A DNA stretch of 51,967 bases, taken from contig CAAEOT010000037.1 in the NCBI GenBank assembly GCA_900757655.1, positions 1 through 51,967 of the forward strand. The letters run 5' to 3'. Below the pieces are notes generated by a model that saw nothing but the letters and a program-made list of their open reading frames with translations, was not told where the DNA came from and did no database searches. Each line of letters begins with the position of its first letter. Within the stretch, counting starts at the first letter, position 1. Shown here piece after piece: positions 1 to 8,555 of the stretch. Position numbers and translations under genes: made by a program. The stretch comes from an uncultured Oscillospiraceae bacterium (lineage in GTDB: Bacteria; Bacillota; Clostridia; Oscillospirales; Oscillospiraceae).

Positions 1-2812
1 TGAGATCGGTAAACGGCGTCGTGCCGCTCACCTTCGGCTCGCCCTCGAGGTTATAGAGGATCTGCACGATCTGCGCGCGTGTCGTGGTCAGCTTCGGCCC
101 GAACAGATCGTTGCCGATGCCGGACATCAGCTGATGCGTCACGCAGTACTGGATACCATCATCGGCCCAGCTGTGCGATACGTCCGTGAACATTTCCGTC
201 ACGTCCACGACGCCGGTGGCCGGAATGACTTCCGTCTTCGTCTCGCCGCAGCGGGTGCAGGTGAAGGTCTTCACGCCGTCCTCCGTCTCGGTGGCAGGCT
301 TCGTCACCTTGCCGCTGTCCCATGCGTGACCAAGTGCATCGGTGTAAGTATCCACATAGCTGTCGCCGCAGGCGCAGGTGTGCGTGGTGTAGCCCTTGGC
401 CGTGCAAGTCGGAGCGGTGACGGTCACCGCATAGTCATGCATATGCGGTGCAGCGGAAACCAGAACGGAACCCGCTTCAAACGCCGCGCGAAGCGCCCGA
501 CCGTTTTCATCGACGCAGTTGGACGCCTCATCGTCCTTGAGCGCAACGGAAATCTCATATTTCCCGTCCGGCGCATTGTCCGCAACGGTAAACGTCAGCT
601 CCAGCAGCACGCCGTCGCCGGTGATATTCCGGTCGCTCGTCCAGTTGATGACGCCGCCCTTGACATTGTCTACAAACAGGCCGCTGTTTGCCTTCTCCAT
701 CAGCTCGCCCTTGGCAATGCCGGTCAGAGTCAGGTTTGCATCAGCGGTGATCTTGAGCGTAAAGCCTGCAAAGCCGGTGTTGTTCTTGATCTCGACCGGG
801 ACCGTGACCGTATCGCCGGCCTTGGCCGTCACTGCACCGATGGTGAACATCGTCACCTTGTCGCCGCAGGCCGTGCAGACACCGTCCACGTACTTATGCG
901 GAAGCATGGCAGTCTCCGCATCGCGGTATTCATCGCCGCAGCGGCTGCACTTGTTGAGCGTATAGCCCTTGGCCGTGCATGTCGCCGCGACGACCGTCTG
1001 CCGGTAATCGTGACCCAGCTTTGCGATCGGCTCCGTCTTGGTCGTCTGGCACACAGAGCAGGTATATGTCTTTGCGCCGTCTGCCGTGCAGGTCGCAGCG
1101 GCGGTCACGGTGCCCGCGTCCCAAGTGTGCTCTTTGGCAGCGGTATAATAACGGTAGACCGTGCGGGTCTCGACCTTTCGCGTATCGCTTGCGCTGACTG
1201 CCTTGTCACCCCAGTCAGACCAGTCGGTCCAGCGCTCATATGTAAAGAGCTTTTTGTAATTGGTATAATTCTGGGTATAGACCGGAATCTGAAAATACCA
1301 GTACGTGTCCGTGCAGCAGCCGCCGTTCGGATAATACTTGCAATCTCCGCCGTTCGTACCGTTTGCATCCGTCGACGAGGCGTTCGATGTGCTGAAGAAA
1401 GCGTGGAAGGTCTGGAACTCGCCCTCGCAGACATCCGACACCCTGCGGTTGATGGGGCCGGCCGTATAGCTGCCGCGGCACCAGTGCCAGTAGATATAGC
1501 CGCTGACGGCTTCGCTGTTGACAACGGTCTTTGCCGTGGCCGTCTCCGAGGCGGAAACCGGCGTCTTGTTGTAGGTTCCGTACAGCGCGTTTCCGGTGTT
1601 GAAGCCGCCAGGCCAGGATTTTACATAGGCAACCGAACCGGAATCTGCCTTTTGCCAGTCGCTGCTCTTGAGCGTCCAGCCGCTCTCGGACGTGTTGTAC
1701 GAGGTCTTCGTCTCATACTTGGAGGAGCGATATTGTGTCTTGCTTTCAATCAGGCTGTCCTCCACGCCGGCCGGCTTGGTCTCCGACCAGTCGGACCAGC
1801 CAACCGTTGCCGTTTCCGTATAAGTGTTTCCACAGACGGAACAGGTGTATTTTGTGCCGCCGGGAGCAGAGCACGTCGCGGGGATCGTCTCGGAAACGTA
1901 CTTGTGCGCAGCCATTTCGATCACCGCGGTATCCACATTTCCGCAGGTAGAGCACGTTCTGGTTTTGCTGCCTTGAGCCGTACAGCTGGCTTCTTGAACG
2001 ACCGTCCAGTCCCCATAGGTATGGCCGCTTTTGGGTATGCTTCTGGTTTCCACACCGTTACACTTGGGGCACGTTCTCGTCTCTACGCCATCCTCTGTGC
2101 AGGTTGCCGACTTGGTCACAACCCAATCGCCATAGCTATGCAGTGTCGGCGCAATTGATCTTGTTTCCGTATGACCACATTTTGTACAAGATCTAACTTG
2201 CGTACCCGTTTCTGTGCAGGTCGGATATTTCGTATAGGTCCAGTCACCGTATGTATGCTGCAGGCAGCTACCATCGTAAATATAGGTATAATTACCGGCA
2301 GCCGGGTCAGGATTCGGCCCGTATTCCCAATATTTATTCGGCGTTGTAGATATGCCAAAATGCAAATGCGGTCCCGTCGCACAGCCGGTAGCACCAACTC
2401 TGCCAATCATTTGACCGGCCGAAACATATGCACCACGATACACATTCGACGGAATGCTTCCACCCTGCATATGAGCATATTGATATATTCTTCCATCATC
2501 CGCTTTGATCACGAGACCGGTTCCAAAGCCGTTGCAATCTGTGCTCTCCGGATGCTGAATAGAATAGGAATCATTATGCGTATTTGAGCAAAGATAAATA
2601 TGCGTTACCGTGCCGGAAGCGGCAGCAATTACCGTTGCACCGTTAATGCTGCCATCGCTGATATCAATCGCATTGTTCGCATGGTATCCTTGGCTCAAAT
2701 GTGTATGCCCCGGAACCGGCCAGTAAATGGTCACTGCCGCGTCGGCGTGCAGCGGCACCAGTGTCGCCATCAGCACAAGTACCAGCAGCATACTCAGTAT
2801 TCGTTTCTTCAT
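1..2812 (-). CDS. Secreted M23 peptidase with cohesin-like and SLH domains (partial, runs off left edge)
   Basis: A secreted, surface-anchored peptidoglycan endopeptidase of about 937 visible residues; no stop is reached before the window edge. The start is ATG 2812 after AGGAGGAAGAA, followed by a signal peptide (MKKRILSMLLVLVLMATLVP). Domain order: M23/LytM peptidase at about residues 25-155 (GYHANNAIDI, YAHMQ and the HLHFG metal-site motif); four cysteine repeats of the form CTxxGxxxxxCxxCG; a Trp/Tyr/Cys-rich stretch bracketed by WSDWS and WTDWSDW; more cysteine repeats; a cohesin-like domain at about 455-858 in window coordinates (AKAGDTVTVPVEIKNNTGFA, then LLELTFTVADNAPDGKYEI); further repeats; then an SLH domain (MFTDVSHSWADDGI, TTRAQIVQILYNL). 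It is last in an operon after two dockerin-bearing hydrolases, so it is likely their scaffold. The domain calls are by motif reading. The cohesin assignment is fairly firm; which dockerins it binds is inferred. Confidence 0.88.
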   Translation of the reverse strand, partial: MKKRILSMLLVLVLMATLVPLHADAAVTIYWPVPGHTHLSQGYHANNAIDISDGSINGATVIAAASGTVTHIYLCSNTHNDSYSIQHPESTDCNGFGTGLVIKADDGRIYQYAHMQGGSIPSNVYRGAYVSAGQMIGRVGATGCATGPHLHFGISTTPNKYWEYGPNPDPAAGNYTYIYDGSCLQHTYGDWTYTKYPTCTETGTQVRSCTKCGHTETRSIAPTLHSYGDWVVTKSATCTEDGVETRTCPKCNGVETRSIPKSGHTYGDWTVVQEASCTAQGSKTRTCSTCGNVDTAVIEMAAHKYVSETIPATCSAPGGTKYTCSVCGNTYTETATVGWSDWSETKPAGVEDSLIESKTQYRSSKYETKTSYNTSESGWTLKSSDWQKADSGSVAYVKSWPGGFNTGNALYGTYNKTPVSASETATAKTVVNSEAVSGYIYWHWCRGSYTAGPINRRVSDVCEGEFQTFHAFFSTSNASSTDANGTNGGDCKYYPNGGCCTDTYWYFQIPVYTQNYTNYKKLFTYERWTDWSDWGDKAVSASDTRKVETRTVYRYYTAAKEHTWDAGTVTAAATCTADGAKTYTCSVCQTTKTEPIAKLGHDYRQTVVAATCTAKGYTLNKCSRCGDEYRDAETAMLPHKYVDGVCTACGDKVTMFTIGAVTAKAGDTVTVPVEIKNNTGFAGFTLKITADANLTLTGIAKGELMEKANSGLFVDNVKGGVINWTSDRNITGDGVLLELTFTVADNAPDGKYEISVALKDDEASNCVDENGRALRAAFEAGSVLVSAAPHMHDYAVTVTAPTCTAKGYTTHTCACGDSYVDTYTDALGHAWDSGKVTKPATETEDGVKTFTCTRCGETKTEVIPATGVVDVTEMFTDVSHSWADDGIQYCVTHQLMSGIGNDLFGPKLTTTRAQIVQILYNLEGEPKVSGTTPFTDL

Positions 2813-2892
2813 TTCTTCCTCCTGTTTTATGATTTATCCGTGATCTTCAGCGGAAACGCACTTGCGCAAAACGATAGATATATGTCCTCCGC

Positions 2893-4620
2893 TCACCGGA
2901 GCGATGGGATCAGCTCGGCAAGGAAGCGGACCAGGATCACAGCGTCGGCGGACGTGATCACGCCGTCACCATTGATGTCCGCGGCTTTCTTCTGCTCGGC
3001 TGTCAGCTCCACCAAGTCGGTCAGACTGCGCGAGAGCAGCACTGCATCGGCCGATGTCACCAAGCCGTCCCCGTTGAGGTCGCCAAGCAAATACTCCGTC
3101 TCCCCGCACACGGTGCACACCCCGTTCTGATAGGTATGTCCTTTGGCGGGCAGCGTCTCTTGCGTGACTGCACCGCAATCCAGACACGTCACAGTTCGCA
3201 ATCCGTCTTCCGTACAAGTTGCGGCTTGTTCCTCGGTTTTTGTGTGCGTATGGCTGCACGGAGCCGCCTCGCCCACACGGAAAGCGCTCTCCTCCGTGGT
3301 CACCAGCGCCGCGTCCTCCCGGCCGGGATAGGACGCCAGCTCCGTGACCGTGAGCACGAACCGGTAATCTCCAGCCGCGAGCGTCTGGAACGGCAGCGCG
3401 CTGTCCAGCTCGCTGCCGGCGAGCGCATAACTGTCGGCACGATCGAGCACAATGCGCTTTTCCAGCACCGGCTCCGAATCCTCCTGCGCCGGATAGACCG
3501 CCGCGCAGATCTCCGTCATGGGGTTGACGGACCGGACCGTCCCCTTCAGTGCAAAGGCGCTGCCGGCAGGAAGCTCGTCATTCGGGAAAGCCTTGTCCGT
3601 GACGGAAACCGTTTTATCATAGGAAACAAAATCGACATCCGCAGCCTTCAGCCACTGGCCGTCACCCGTTTTGCACCAGACGCCGCTGCCTGTCCGGGCG
3701 CAGGTACCGATCTGGATGTCAACGCCCTGATACATCGTACCGATAGGTGCGGCGGCATCCGGCTGGGCGTACAGGTTCGTGTCCGCCCGGGTGCGGAGCG
3801 TCACCGCAACCGTCTGCAGCTGCAGACCGTAACCGCACTGTGCGCACACATCACCGGCCAGCGGCACACTGCACGCGTGCGTATAGGTCACGGAGTCGCG
3901 CGTATTGCTGCGGTAGAGAATATAGCCGTTATCGAGATACTTGGACTGAACTTTTGACAGCGGGTAGGCATGCCCGTCGCCGTACCATGTCTTCTGGCAG
4001 CAGTAGTTCGTCGCCGCATTGACGGTCGATTCCGAGATCTCCATGCCGTTGATCCTGTGATTGCTGTCATACGTGAGCGCTGTGATCAGCACCACGTGGG
4101 TGCCTGCCAGACAGAGGCAGTCGCCGACCTGCGCATTTTCGTAGGAGGTCGTGCTGATTTCGGTTGCATAGTTGGCGATGGTTCTCGTCGTCTGTCTGCC
4201 GCCAAGCCCCCACGCCCAGGAGACGAAGGCACTGCAGTCGCAGGAATAGTAAGGCGCCCTGCAGTTATACGTCGAATAGGAGGTATACATACTGCTGTTC
4301 GGGTCATTGACCGCCGCCGCGAAACCGTCCAGATCGGTCACCCACGGCACATAGGCGGCGTAGACCGGCTGGCCATAAGGAAGGCCTGTATAGGTAACGC
4401 CGGCGCGATATGTAAGGTCACCGTTCCAGCCGAGGACATCCGCCTGCGGCGTCCACTGAATGTCCGTCATCTGATACGCGCGCTTGACGATATTTCGGAC
4501 GCCCTCGGACAGCTGCACATCGCGCGCACTGTCGGCGGCCGCGCCGTCCATGCCAAACGCCGCGAAGGTCGTCAGCAGCAGCGCCAAGACCAGCAGAAAA
4601 CTGAAGATCCGTTTTTTCAT
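2893..4620 (-). CDS. Secreted NlpC/P60-type cysteine peptidase with C-terminal dockerin
   Basis: Probably cuts peptide stems of peptidoglycan. The start is ATG 4620 after GAGGTG with a 6-base gap; an in-frame GTG nine bases upstream overlaps that site. 575 residues. A signal peptide is followed by an NlpC/P60-like domain with the expected Cys in CDCSAFVSWAWG (about residue 129) and His in GTHVVLI (about 175). Then come an SH3-like stretch (VTLRTRADTNLYAQP to GQWLKAADV), a beta-rich Ig-like stretch, one cysteine repeat (CTEDGLRTVTCLDCG), and a type I dockerin at about 514-575. Both calcium loops are intact: DLNGDGLVTSAD and DINGDGVITSAD. It lies 30 bases after the GH25-dockerin gene and 80 before the cohesin-bearing M23 gene. 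That order suggests it docks on the M23 protein (inference). Confidence 0.88.
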   Translation of the reverse strand: MKKRIFSFLLVLALLLTTFAAFGMDGAAADSARDVQLSEGVRNIVKRAYQMTDIQWTPQADVLGWNGDLTYRAGVTYTGLPYGQPVYAAYVPWVTDLDGFAAAVNDPNSSMYTSYSTYNCRAPYYSCDCSAFVSWAWGLGGRQTTRTIANYATEISTTSYENAQVGDCLCLAGTHVVLITALTYDSNHRINGMEISESTVNAATNYCCQKTWYGDGHAYPLSKVQSKYLDNGYILYRSNTRDSVTYTHACSVPLAGDVCAQCGYGLQLQTVAVTLRTRADTNLYAQPDAAAPIGTMYQGVDIQIGTCARTGSGVWCKTGDGQWLKAADVDFVSYDKTVSVTDKAFPNDELPAGSAFALKGTVRSVNPMTEICAAVYPAQEDSEPVLEKRIVLDRADSYALAGSELDSALPFQTLAAGDYRFVLTVTELASYPGREDAALVTTEESAFRVGEAAPCSHTHTKTEEQAATCTEDGLRTVTCLDCGAVTQETLPAKGHTYQNGVCTVCGETEYLLGDLNGDGLVTSADAVLLSRSLTDLVELTAEQKKAADINGDGVITSADAVILVRFLAELIPSLR

Positions 4621-4650
4621 CTGATTCACCTCATCCAGTACGCGTTTCGG

Positions 4651-5976
4651 TTACACCAGCCCGGCGAGCAGGCGCACCAGCGCCACTGCATCCGCGGACG
4701 TGATGCGCCCGTCACCGTTCATATCGGCAGCCAGCAGCTGCTGCTCCGTCAGCTCCTCAAGATCGGAGAGGTAGCGAACGAGCAGGACGGCATCCGCCGA
4801 CGTGCACTTCCCGTCGCCTGTCAGATCGCCCAGAAGCAGCTCTGGGTCCCGCTGGCCGCAGACGGTGCACTTCCCTTTTTCATAGGAATGTCCGGGGGCG
4901 GGCAGGGTCTCGTCCTTCGTCGTGCCGCACTGGGTGCAGGTATAGCGTCTGCATCCGTCCTCGGTGCAGGTCGCCTCCTGCACGAGCACACCGGCGTCCC
5001 ATTTGTGCACGCCCGTTGCCGCGACCGTGCGCTCCTGATAAGCCGCGCATCTGGTGCAGACAGAGCGCTCCATACCCGCCACTGTGCATGTGGGCGCAGT
5101 ATATGTCGTCCAGGCGCCGTAGTTATGGCCCAGCGCAGCCGTCGTCTCCGTCTTGGTCGCACCGCAGGCGCAGGTATAGGTCGTCTGGCCGGGCTGTGTG
5201 CACGTCGCGGCCGTCTGCGCCGTGACCTGATAGGTATGCCGGTGCGTCCCGGTCAGCGGTGCGCCGTACCAGTAGTCCAGATCCACATTGCCGCTGATGC
5301 CGCTGATCTGTCCCTTACTGCTGTACTGCCACATCTGATAGGGCTTGTTATAATTGGTCTGATCGGCCCAGACGGCGATCCAGCGCTCCCACTGATCGTA
5401 AGCTGCGTCCGTCAGGAGCGTTGTCCACCAGTTCCGGTTGGCATACACGCCTGCCCGATAACCGGCCGCCTGGATCGTATTGCAAAAAATCGTCGTGTGG
5501 CGCAGAATGTCCGCCGCGGAACAGTTGCTGCTGATCACGGAATCTTCCAAATCGAGATAGACCGGCAGCTGCGGGGTGTGCCCCTGCAGCAGACGCAGCA
5601 CGTGCTGTGCCTCGTCGCTCGCCTCGTCATCCGTTGCCGCGTAGGAGTACAGATACACGCCATACGGGATGCCGAGTCGCTCACAGGCGGCAACATTTGC
5701 GCTCCACTGGCGGTCATCCTGTGCGGTCAGATTGCCGCCAAAGCCGCAGCGAATGACCGCAAAATCGATCTGCCCCGCAACAGCATCCCAGTTGATAGCC
5801 CCCTGGTGATGGCTGACATCGATCCCCTTTGCAACGACCGTCGCATCCAGCAGCTCCGGGGACTGCTCCTGCGCCGCAGTCAGCGCTGCTTCCGGCACCT
5901 GCGCCGACACCGCGGGCACGACCAGCCCGAGCAGCAAAATCAGAGTAAGGAAAAGCGTGATCCCATACTTTTTCAT
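4651..5976 (-). CDS. Secreted GH25 muramidase with C-terminal dockerin
   Basis: A lysozyme of glycoside hydrolase family 25, expected to cut the N-acetylmuramyl-N-acetylglucosamine glycan strand. 441 residues. A signal peptide (ends near VSA) is followed by the GH25 barrel at about 48-240. It shows KGIDVSHHQG (Asp53), the DxE pair in YLDLED (Asp142, Glu144), and the C-terminal GNVDLDYWYG. Several cysteine repeats (CTQPGQTTYTCACG, CTVAGMERSVCTRC, CTEDGCRRYTCTQCG) form a linker. The protein ends in a type I dockerin (about 381-441) with loops DLTGDGKCTSAD and DMNGDGRITSAD. First gene of the hydrolase operon, behind a consensus promoter. Together with the next two genes it covers glycan and peptide cleavage. 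Confidence 0.92.
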   Translation of the reverse strand: MKKYGITLFLTLILLLGLVVPAVSAQVPEAALTAAQEQSPELLDATVVAKGIDVSHHQGAINWDAVAGQIDFAVIRCGFGGNLTAQDDRQWSANVAACERLGIPYGVYLYSYAATDDEASDEAQHVLRLLQGHTPQLPVYLDLEDSVISSNCSAADILRHTTIFCNTIQAAGYRAGVYANRNWWTTLLTDAAYDQWERWIAVWADQTNYNKPYQMWQYSSKGQISGISGNVDLDYWYGAPLTGTHRHTYQVTAQTAATCTQPGQTTYTCACGATKTETTAALGHNYGAWTTYTAPTCTVAGMERSVCTRCAAYQERTVAATGVHKWDAGVLVQEATCTEDGCRRYTCTQCGTTKDETLPAPGHSYEKGKCTVCGQRDPELLLGDLTGDGKCTSADAVLLVRYLSDLEELTEQQLLAADMNGDGRITSADAVALVRLLAGLV

Positions 5977-6003
5977 CCGTGCATCCTCTCATTCCGGCAG
6001 CAG

Positions 6004-6027
6004 AATGCAGCCGGTATCGGCTGCATT
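6004..6027 (-). other. Leader hairpin ahead of the hydrolase operon
   Basis: A perfect 10-base inverted repeat (AATGCAGCCG / CGGCTGCATT) with a 4-base loop sits in the roughly 130-base leader between the promoter and the GH25 gene. No U-run follows on the minus strand, so it is not a normal terminator. It may stabilise the mRNA or bind a regulator. Confidence 0.5.
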
Positions 6028-6111
6028 ACAAAAACGAAGCCAAACACCGCAAATCGCAAAAAAATGATGCCGCCGCTGCCAATTTTGTATAAAATTGCAC
6101 ACTCTGCAGTA

Positions 6112-6140
6112 ATTATATACATCCGGTCATGCCCTGTCAA
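6112..6140 (-). promoter_or_regulatory. Consensus sigma-A promoter of the hydrolase operon
   Basis: On the minus strand TTGACA (6140-6135), a 17-base spacer and TATAAT (6117-6112) match the consensus exactly. The GH25 start lies about 135 bases downstream, so the transcript has a long leader. Confidence 0.8.
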
Positions 6141-6193
6141 TTGCATTTCAAATCTGTGTCCGATTTCCTCTCGGTGTGCTGCGAGCCATGGCG

Positions 6194-6228
6194 CAAAAAT
6201 CCCCCGCCGGTCGTACCGGTGGGGGATC
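6194..6228 (-). terminator. Intrinsic terminator after the PhnE-type permease
   Basis: GATCCCCCACCGG and CCGGCGGGGGAT form a GC-rich stem just after the permease stop, followed by TTTTT on the minus strand. Confidence 0.8.
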
Positions 6229-6239
6229 GCTTTCAAGAT

Positions 6240-7796
6240 TTATTTCCCGGGTGCAGCTGCCACTGCGCGCCGCGTGCGCAGACGGGCCGAGCCCACATCA
6301 ATGAGCCAGACAAGCAGAACAAAGCCAAGGAAAATAGCGCTGACATCATTCCACGCATACTGGTTCATGGCGAAGATGAGCGGCGCGCCGATACCGCCGG
6401 CGCCGACAAGGCCGAGCACGGATGCCTCACGGATATTGACATCGAACCGGTAGAGCACAGCCGAGGAAAACGCCGGGCCAAGCTGCGGCAGCACTGCATA
6501 GCGAATGCGCGGCAGCAGCGAGACGCCCATGGCGCGCAGCGCGTCGTAGGCGCGAAAATCCAGCGACTCGATCGCCTCGGTGAAGCGCTTGCTGAGCAGG
6601 CCGATGCTGCACACCGCGAGCGTCAACACACCGGTGAACGCACCGGGGCCGGAGACGCGGATGAAGATGAGCCCGTAGATCAGAAACGGCACGGAGCGGA
6701 TCGCCACGATCAGCACCCGGAACAGCAGCGCAACTGGGCGCGGCAGCAGCTTCGGCGTGCTCAAAAACGCCAGCGGTGCCGCAAGCAGTGCGCCGAGGCC
6801 GGTGCCGGCCAGCGCGATGCCGACCGTCTCGAGCAGCAGCCAGCCGAGCCCGTCCTTGCCGGTGCCGAAGAAAAAGCCCCAGTCCGGATGCAGCAGCCCA
6901 TCGCCCATCGCCGCGAGCACACTTTTACTCGTATGCGCCAGATCCGGCGCTTCGATGCCCGCCGTGCAGACGACCACGCACACCAGCACCGCCGCCCAGA
7001 GCACACGCTTTGCCCTGCGCGGGACATTGCGCTCGCCGCGAATCATGCGTCCAAGCACGTGACTGAGCCACTCGATACAGCAGACGGTCACAAACAGGCA
7101 CACAAGGATCGCGCCGACGCGGCCGTACTCCCGCCACGAGATCTTCTCATTGAGCAGCAGGCCGATGCCGCCGGCACCGACATAGCCGAGGATCGCACTG
7201 TGGCGCACATTCGTCTCGAGCAGGTAGAGCGCGTTGGTCAGATAGCCGGAGGCGATCTCCGGCACGACGGCACGCGCATAGGCACGCGCCGGGGACGCGC
7301 CCATGGCGCACAGCGCGCGATAGGGCGCGAGCGTCAGCGTTTCAATGTCCTCATACGTCAGGCGCGTCATGACGGCCAGTGTGAAGAGCGTGATGGCAAC
7401 CGTGCCGGAAAATGTGCCGAGACCGAACAGGAACGTCGCCAGCAGCGCAAGGATCAGCGCCGGAAACGAGCGCAGCACTTGCACCAGAAACCGCAAAACC
7501 CTGCGCACCGGTGCCGGGCACGGCAGATTCGCCGCGCACAGCGGCGCGAGGATGAGCGCCAGCAGCACGCCCAGCGCCGTGCCGGTGACGGACATGCGCA
7601 GCGTGGCCAGCAGCGGCGCGACGATCGCGGACAGATAGCTCCAGTCCGGCGGGAAGAGCTGCGAGGCAATGTCGCGCAGGTGCGCCCGCCGCGCCCAGAA
7701 TACCGCGGGGTCGCACCCCGTCAGCCAGAACGCCAGCACAAACAGCGCGAGCACACCCAGCGCCCGCGCCCAGCGCTTGCCGCGGGAGCGCGTCAT
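6240..7796 (-). CDS. phnE: PhnE-type ABC permease, two permease domains in one chain
   Basis: The membrane part of an importer of the phosphonate/phosphite family. At 518 residues it is about twice a normal PhnE. It holds two homologous permease halves: one at about 50-260 (LLATLRMSVTGTALGVLLAL, then NVRHSAILGYVGAGGIGLLL) and one at about 290-505 (LLLETVGIALAGTGLGALLA, then NIREASVLGLVGAGGIGAPL). Each half has the conserved GAGGIG turn that contacts the ATPase. The fusion would give a complete pseudo-dimer from one polypeptide. The start overlaps the PhnC stop by four bases, so the two are probably translationally coupled. No carbon-phosphorus lyase genes are nearby, so the substrate is open. 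Confidence 0.9.
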   Translation of the reverse strand: MTRSRGKRWARALGVLALFVLAFWLTGCDPAVFWARRAHLRDIASQLFPPDWSYLSAIVAPLLATLRMSVTGTALGVLLALILAPLCAANLPCPAPVRRVLRFLVQVLRSFPALILALLATFLFGLGTFSGTVAITLFTLAVMTRLTYEDIETLTLAPYRALCAMGASPARAYARAVVPEIASGYLTNALYLLETNVRHSAILGYVGAGGIGLLLNEKISWREYGRVGAILVCLFVTVCCIEWLSHVLGRMIRGERNVPRRAKRVLWAAVLVCVVVCTAGIEAPDLAHTSKSVLAAMGDGLLHPDWGFFFGTGKDGLGWLLLETVGIALAGTGLGALLAAPLAFLSTPKLLPRPVALLFRVLIVAIRSVPFLIYGLIFIRVSGPGAFTGVLTLAVCSIGLLSKRFTEAIESLDFRAYDALRAMGVSLLPRIRYAVLPQLGPAFSSAVLYRFDVNIREASVLGLVGAGGIGAPLIFAMNQYAWNDVSAIFLGFVLLVWLIDVGSARLRTRRAVAAAPGK

Positions 7797-8551
7797 AGCG
7801 CAGCCTCGCTTTCCGCATCGCCATAGATGCGTGTGAGGTCTGCGTCCGTCACGGCGGCGGGCGCGCCGTCGAGCACGATCTGCCCGGCATGCAGGCCAAG
7901 GAGCCGGGTGGAAACCGCCCGGCTCTGGTCGAGATTATGACTGTTCATGAGAATGGCGACGCCATCCGTGCGCTGAATGTCCTGCAGCAGCGCAAGGATC
8001 TGCCGGCCGGTGACCGGGTCGAGCGAGGCGACCGGCTCGTCCGCCAGCAGCAGTGCCGGTCTGCGCATGAGCGCCCGCGCGATGGCGACGCGCTGCTTTT
8101 GTCCGCCGGACAGATTGCAGACCGGCTCATCGCACTTATCCGCCAGGCCGACACGCGCAAGCAGACGCTCTGCCTCAGCGATCTGCGCGCACGAAAACAG
8201 GCCCAGCAGCGCCGCCGGCAGCGCCATGTCCGGCAGGCAGGCGTTGAGCACGTTCTGCCGGCAGGAAACCGGTTCCACGAGTGCGAAATCCTGATAGATG
8301 GTGCCGATGCGCTTTTGCACGGCGCGCTTGGCGCGGCCGCGCGCGCGGGAAAACGGCTGCCCGTCGATGCACACTTCCCCGCCGTCGCACGGCAGTGTGC
8401 CGTTGAGGATGCGAAACAGCGTCGTCTTCCCGGCACCGGACGGGCCGATAACGGACACGAACTCCCCCGGCTCCACGCCGAAGGAGACGTCCGTCAGCAC
8501 CTGCGGCCTGCTGCCGAAGCGCATGCTGATGTGTGCAGCTTCCAGCAGCAT
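7793..8551 (-). CDS. phnC: PhnC-type ABC transporter ATPase
   Basis: The ATPase that powers the importer. The start chosen is ATG 8551 (MLLEAAHISMRFG), because GGAAAG lies about 8 bases upstream; a longer frame would run into the preceding gene. 252 residues. Visible motifs: Walker A GPSGAGKTT, Q-loop in TIYQDFALV, signature LSGGQKQRVAIARAL, Walker B ALLLADEPVASLD, and the switch His in MNSHNLDQS. These are all intact and typical of PhnC-like ATPases. It starts 4 bases after the stop of the binding-protein gene and overlaps the permease gene, so the three form one operon. Confidence 0.92.
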   Translation of the reverse strand: MLLEAAHISMRFGSRPQVLTDVSFGVEPGEFVSVIGPSGAGKTTLFRILNGTLPCDGGEVCIDGQPFSRARGRAKRAVQKRIGTIYQDFALVEPVSCRQNVLNACLPDMALPAALLGLFSCAQIAEAERLLARVGLADKCDEPVCNLSGGQKQRVAIARALMRRPALLLADEPVASLDPVTGRQILALLQDIQRTDGVAILMNSHNLDQSRAVSTRLLGLHAGQIVLDGAPAAVTDADLTRIYGDAESEAAL

Positions 8552-8555
8552 GGAT

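Noticed and set aside
134..2158. Long open frame on the plus strand opposite the M23-cohesin-SLH gene
   Set aside because: The minus strand gives recognisable domains and a signal peptide; the plus frame is a low-complexity Arg/Ala/His-rich shadow with no family match, typical of GC-rich DNA.
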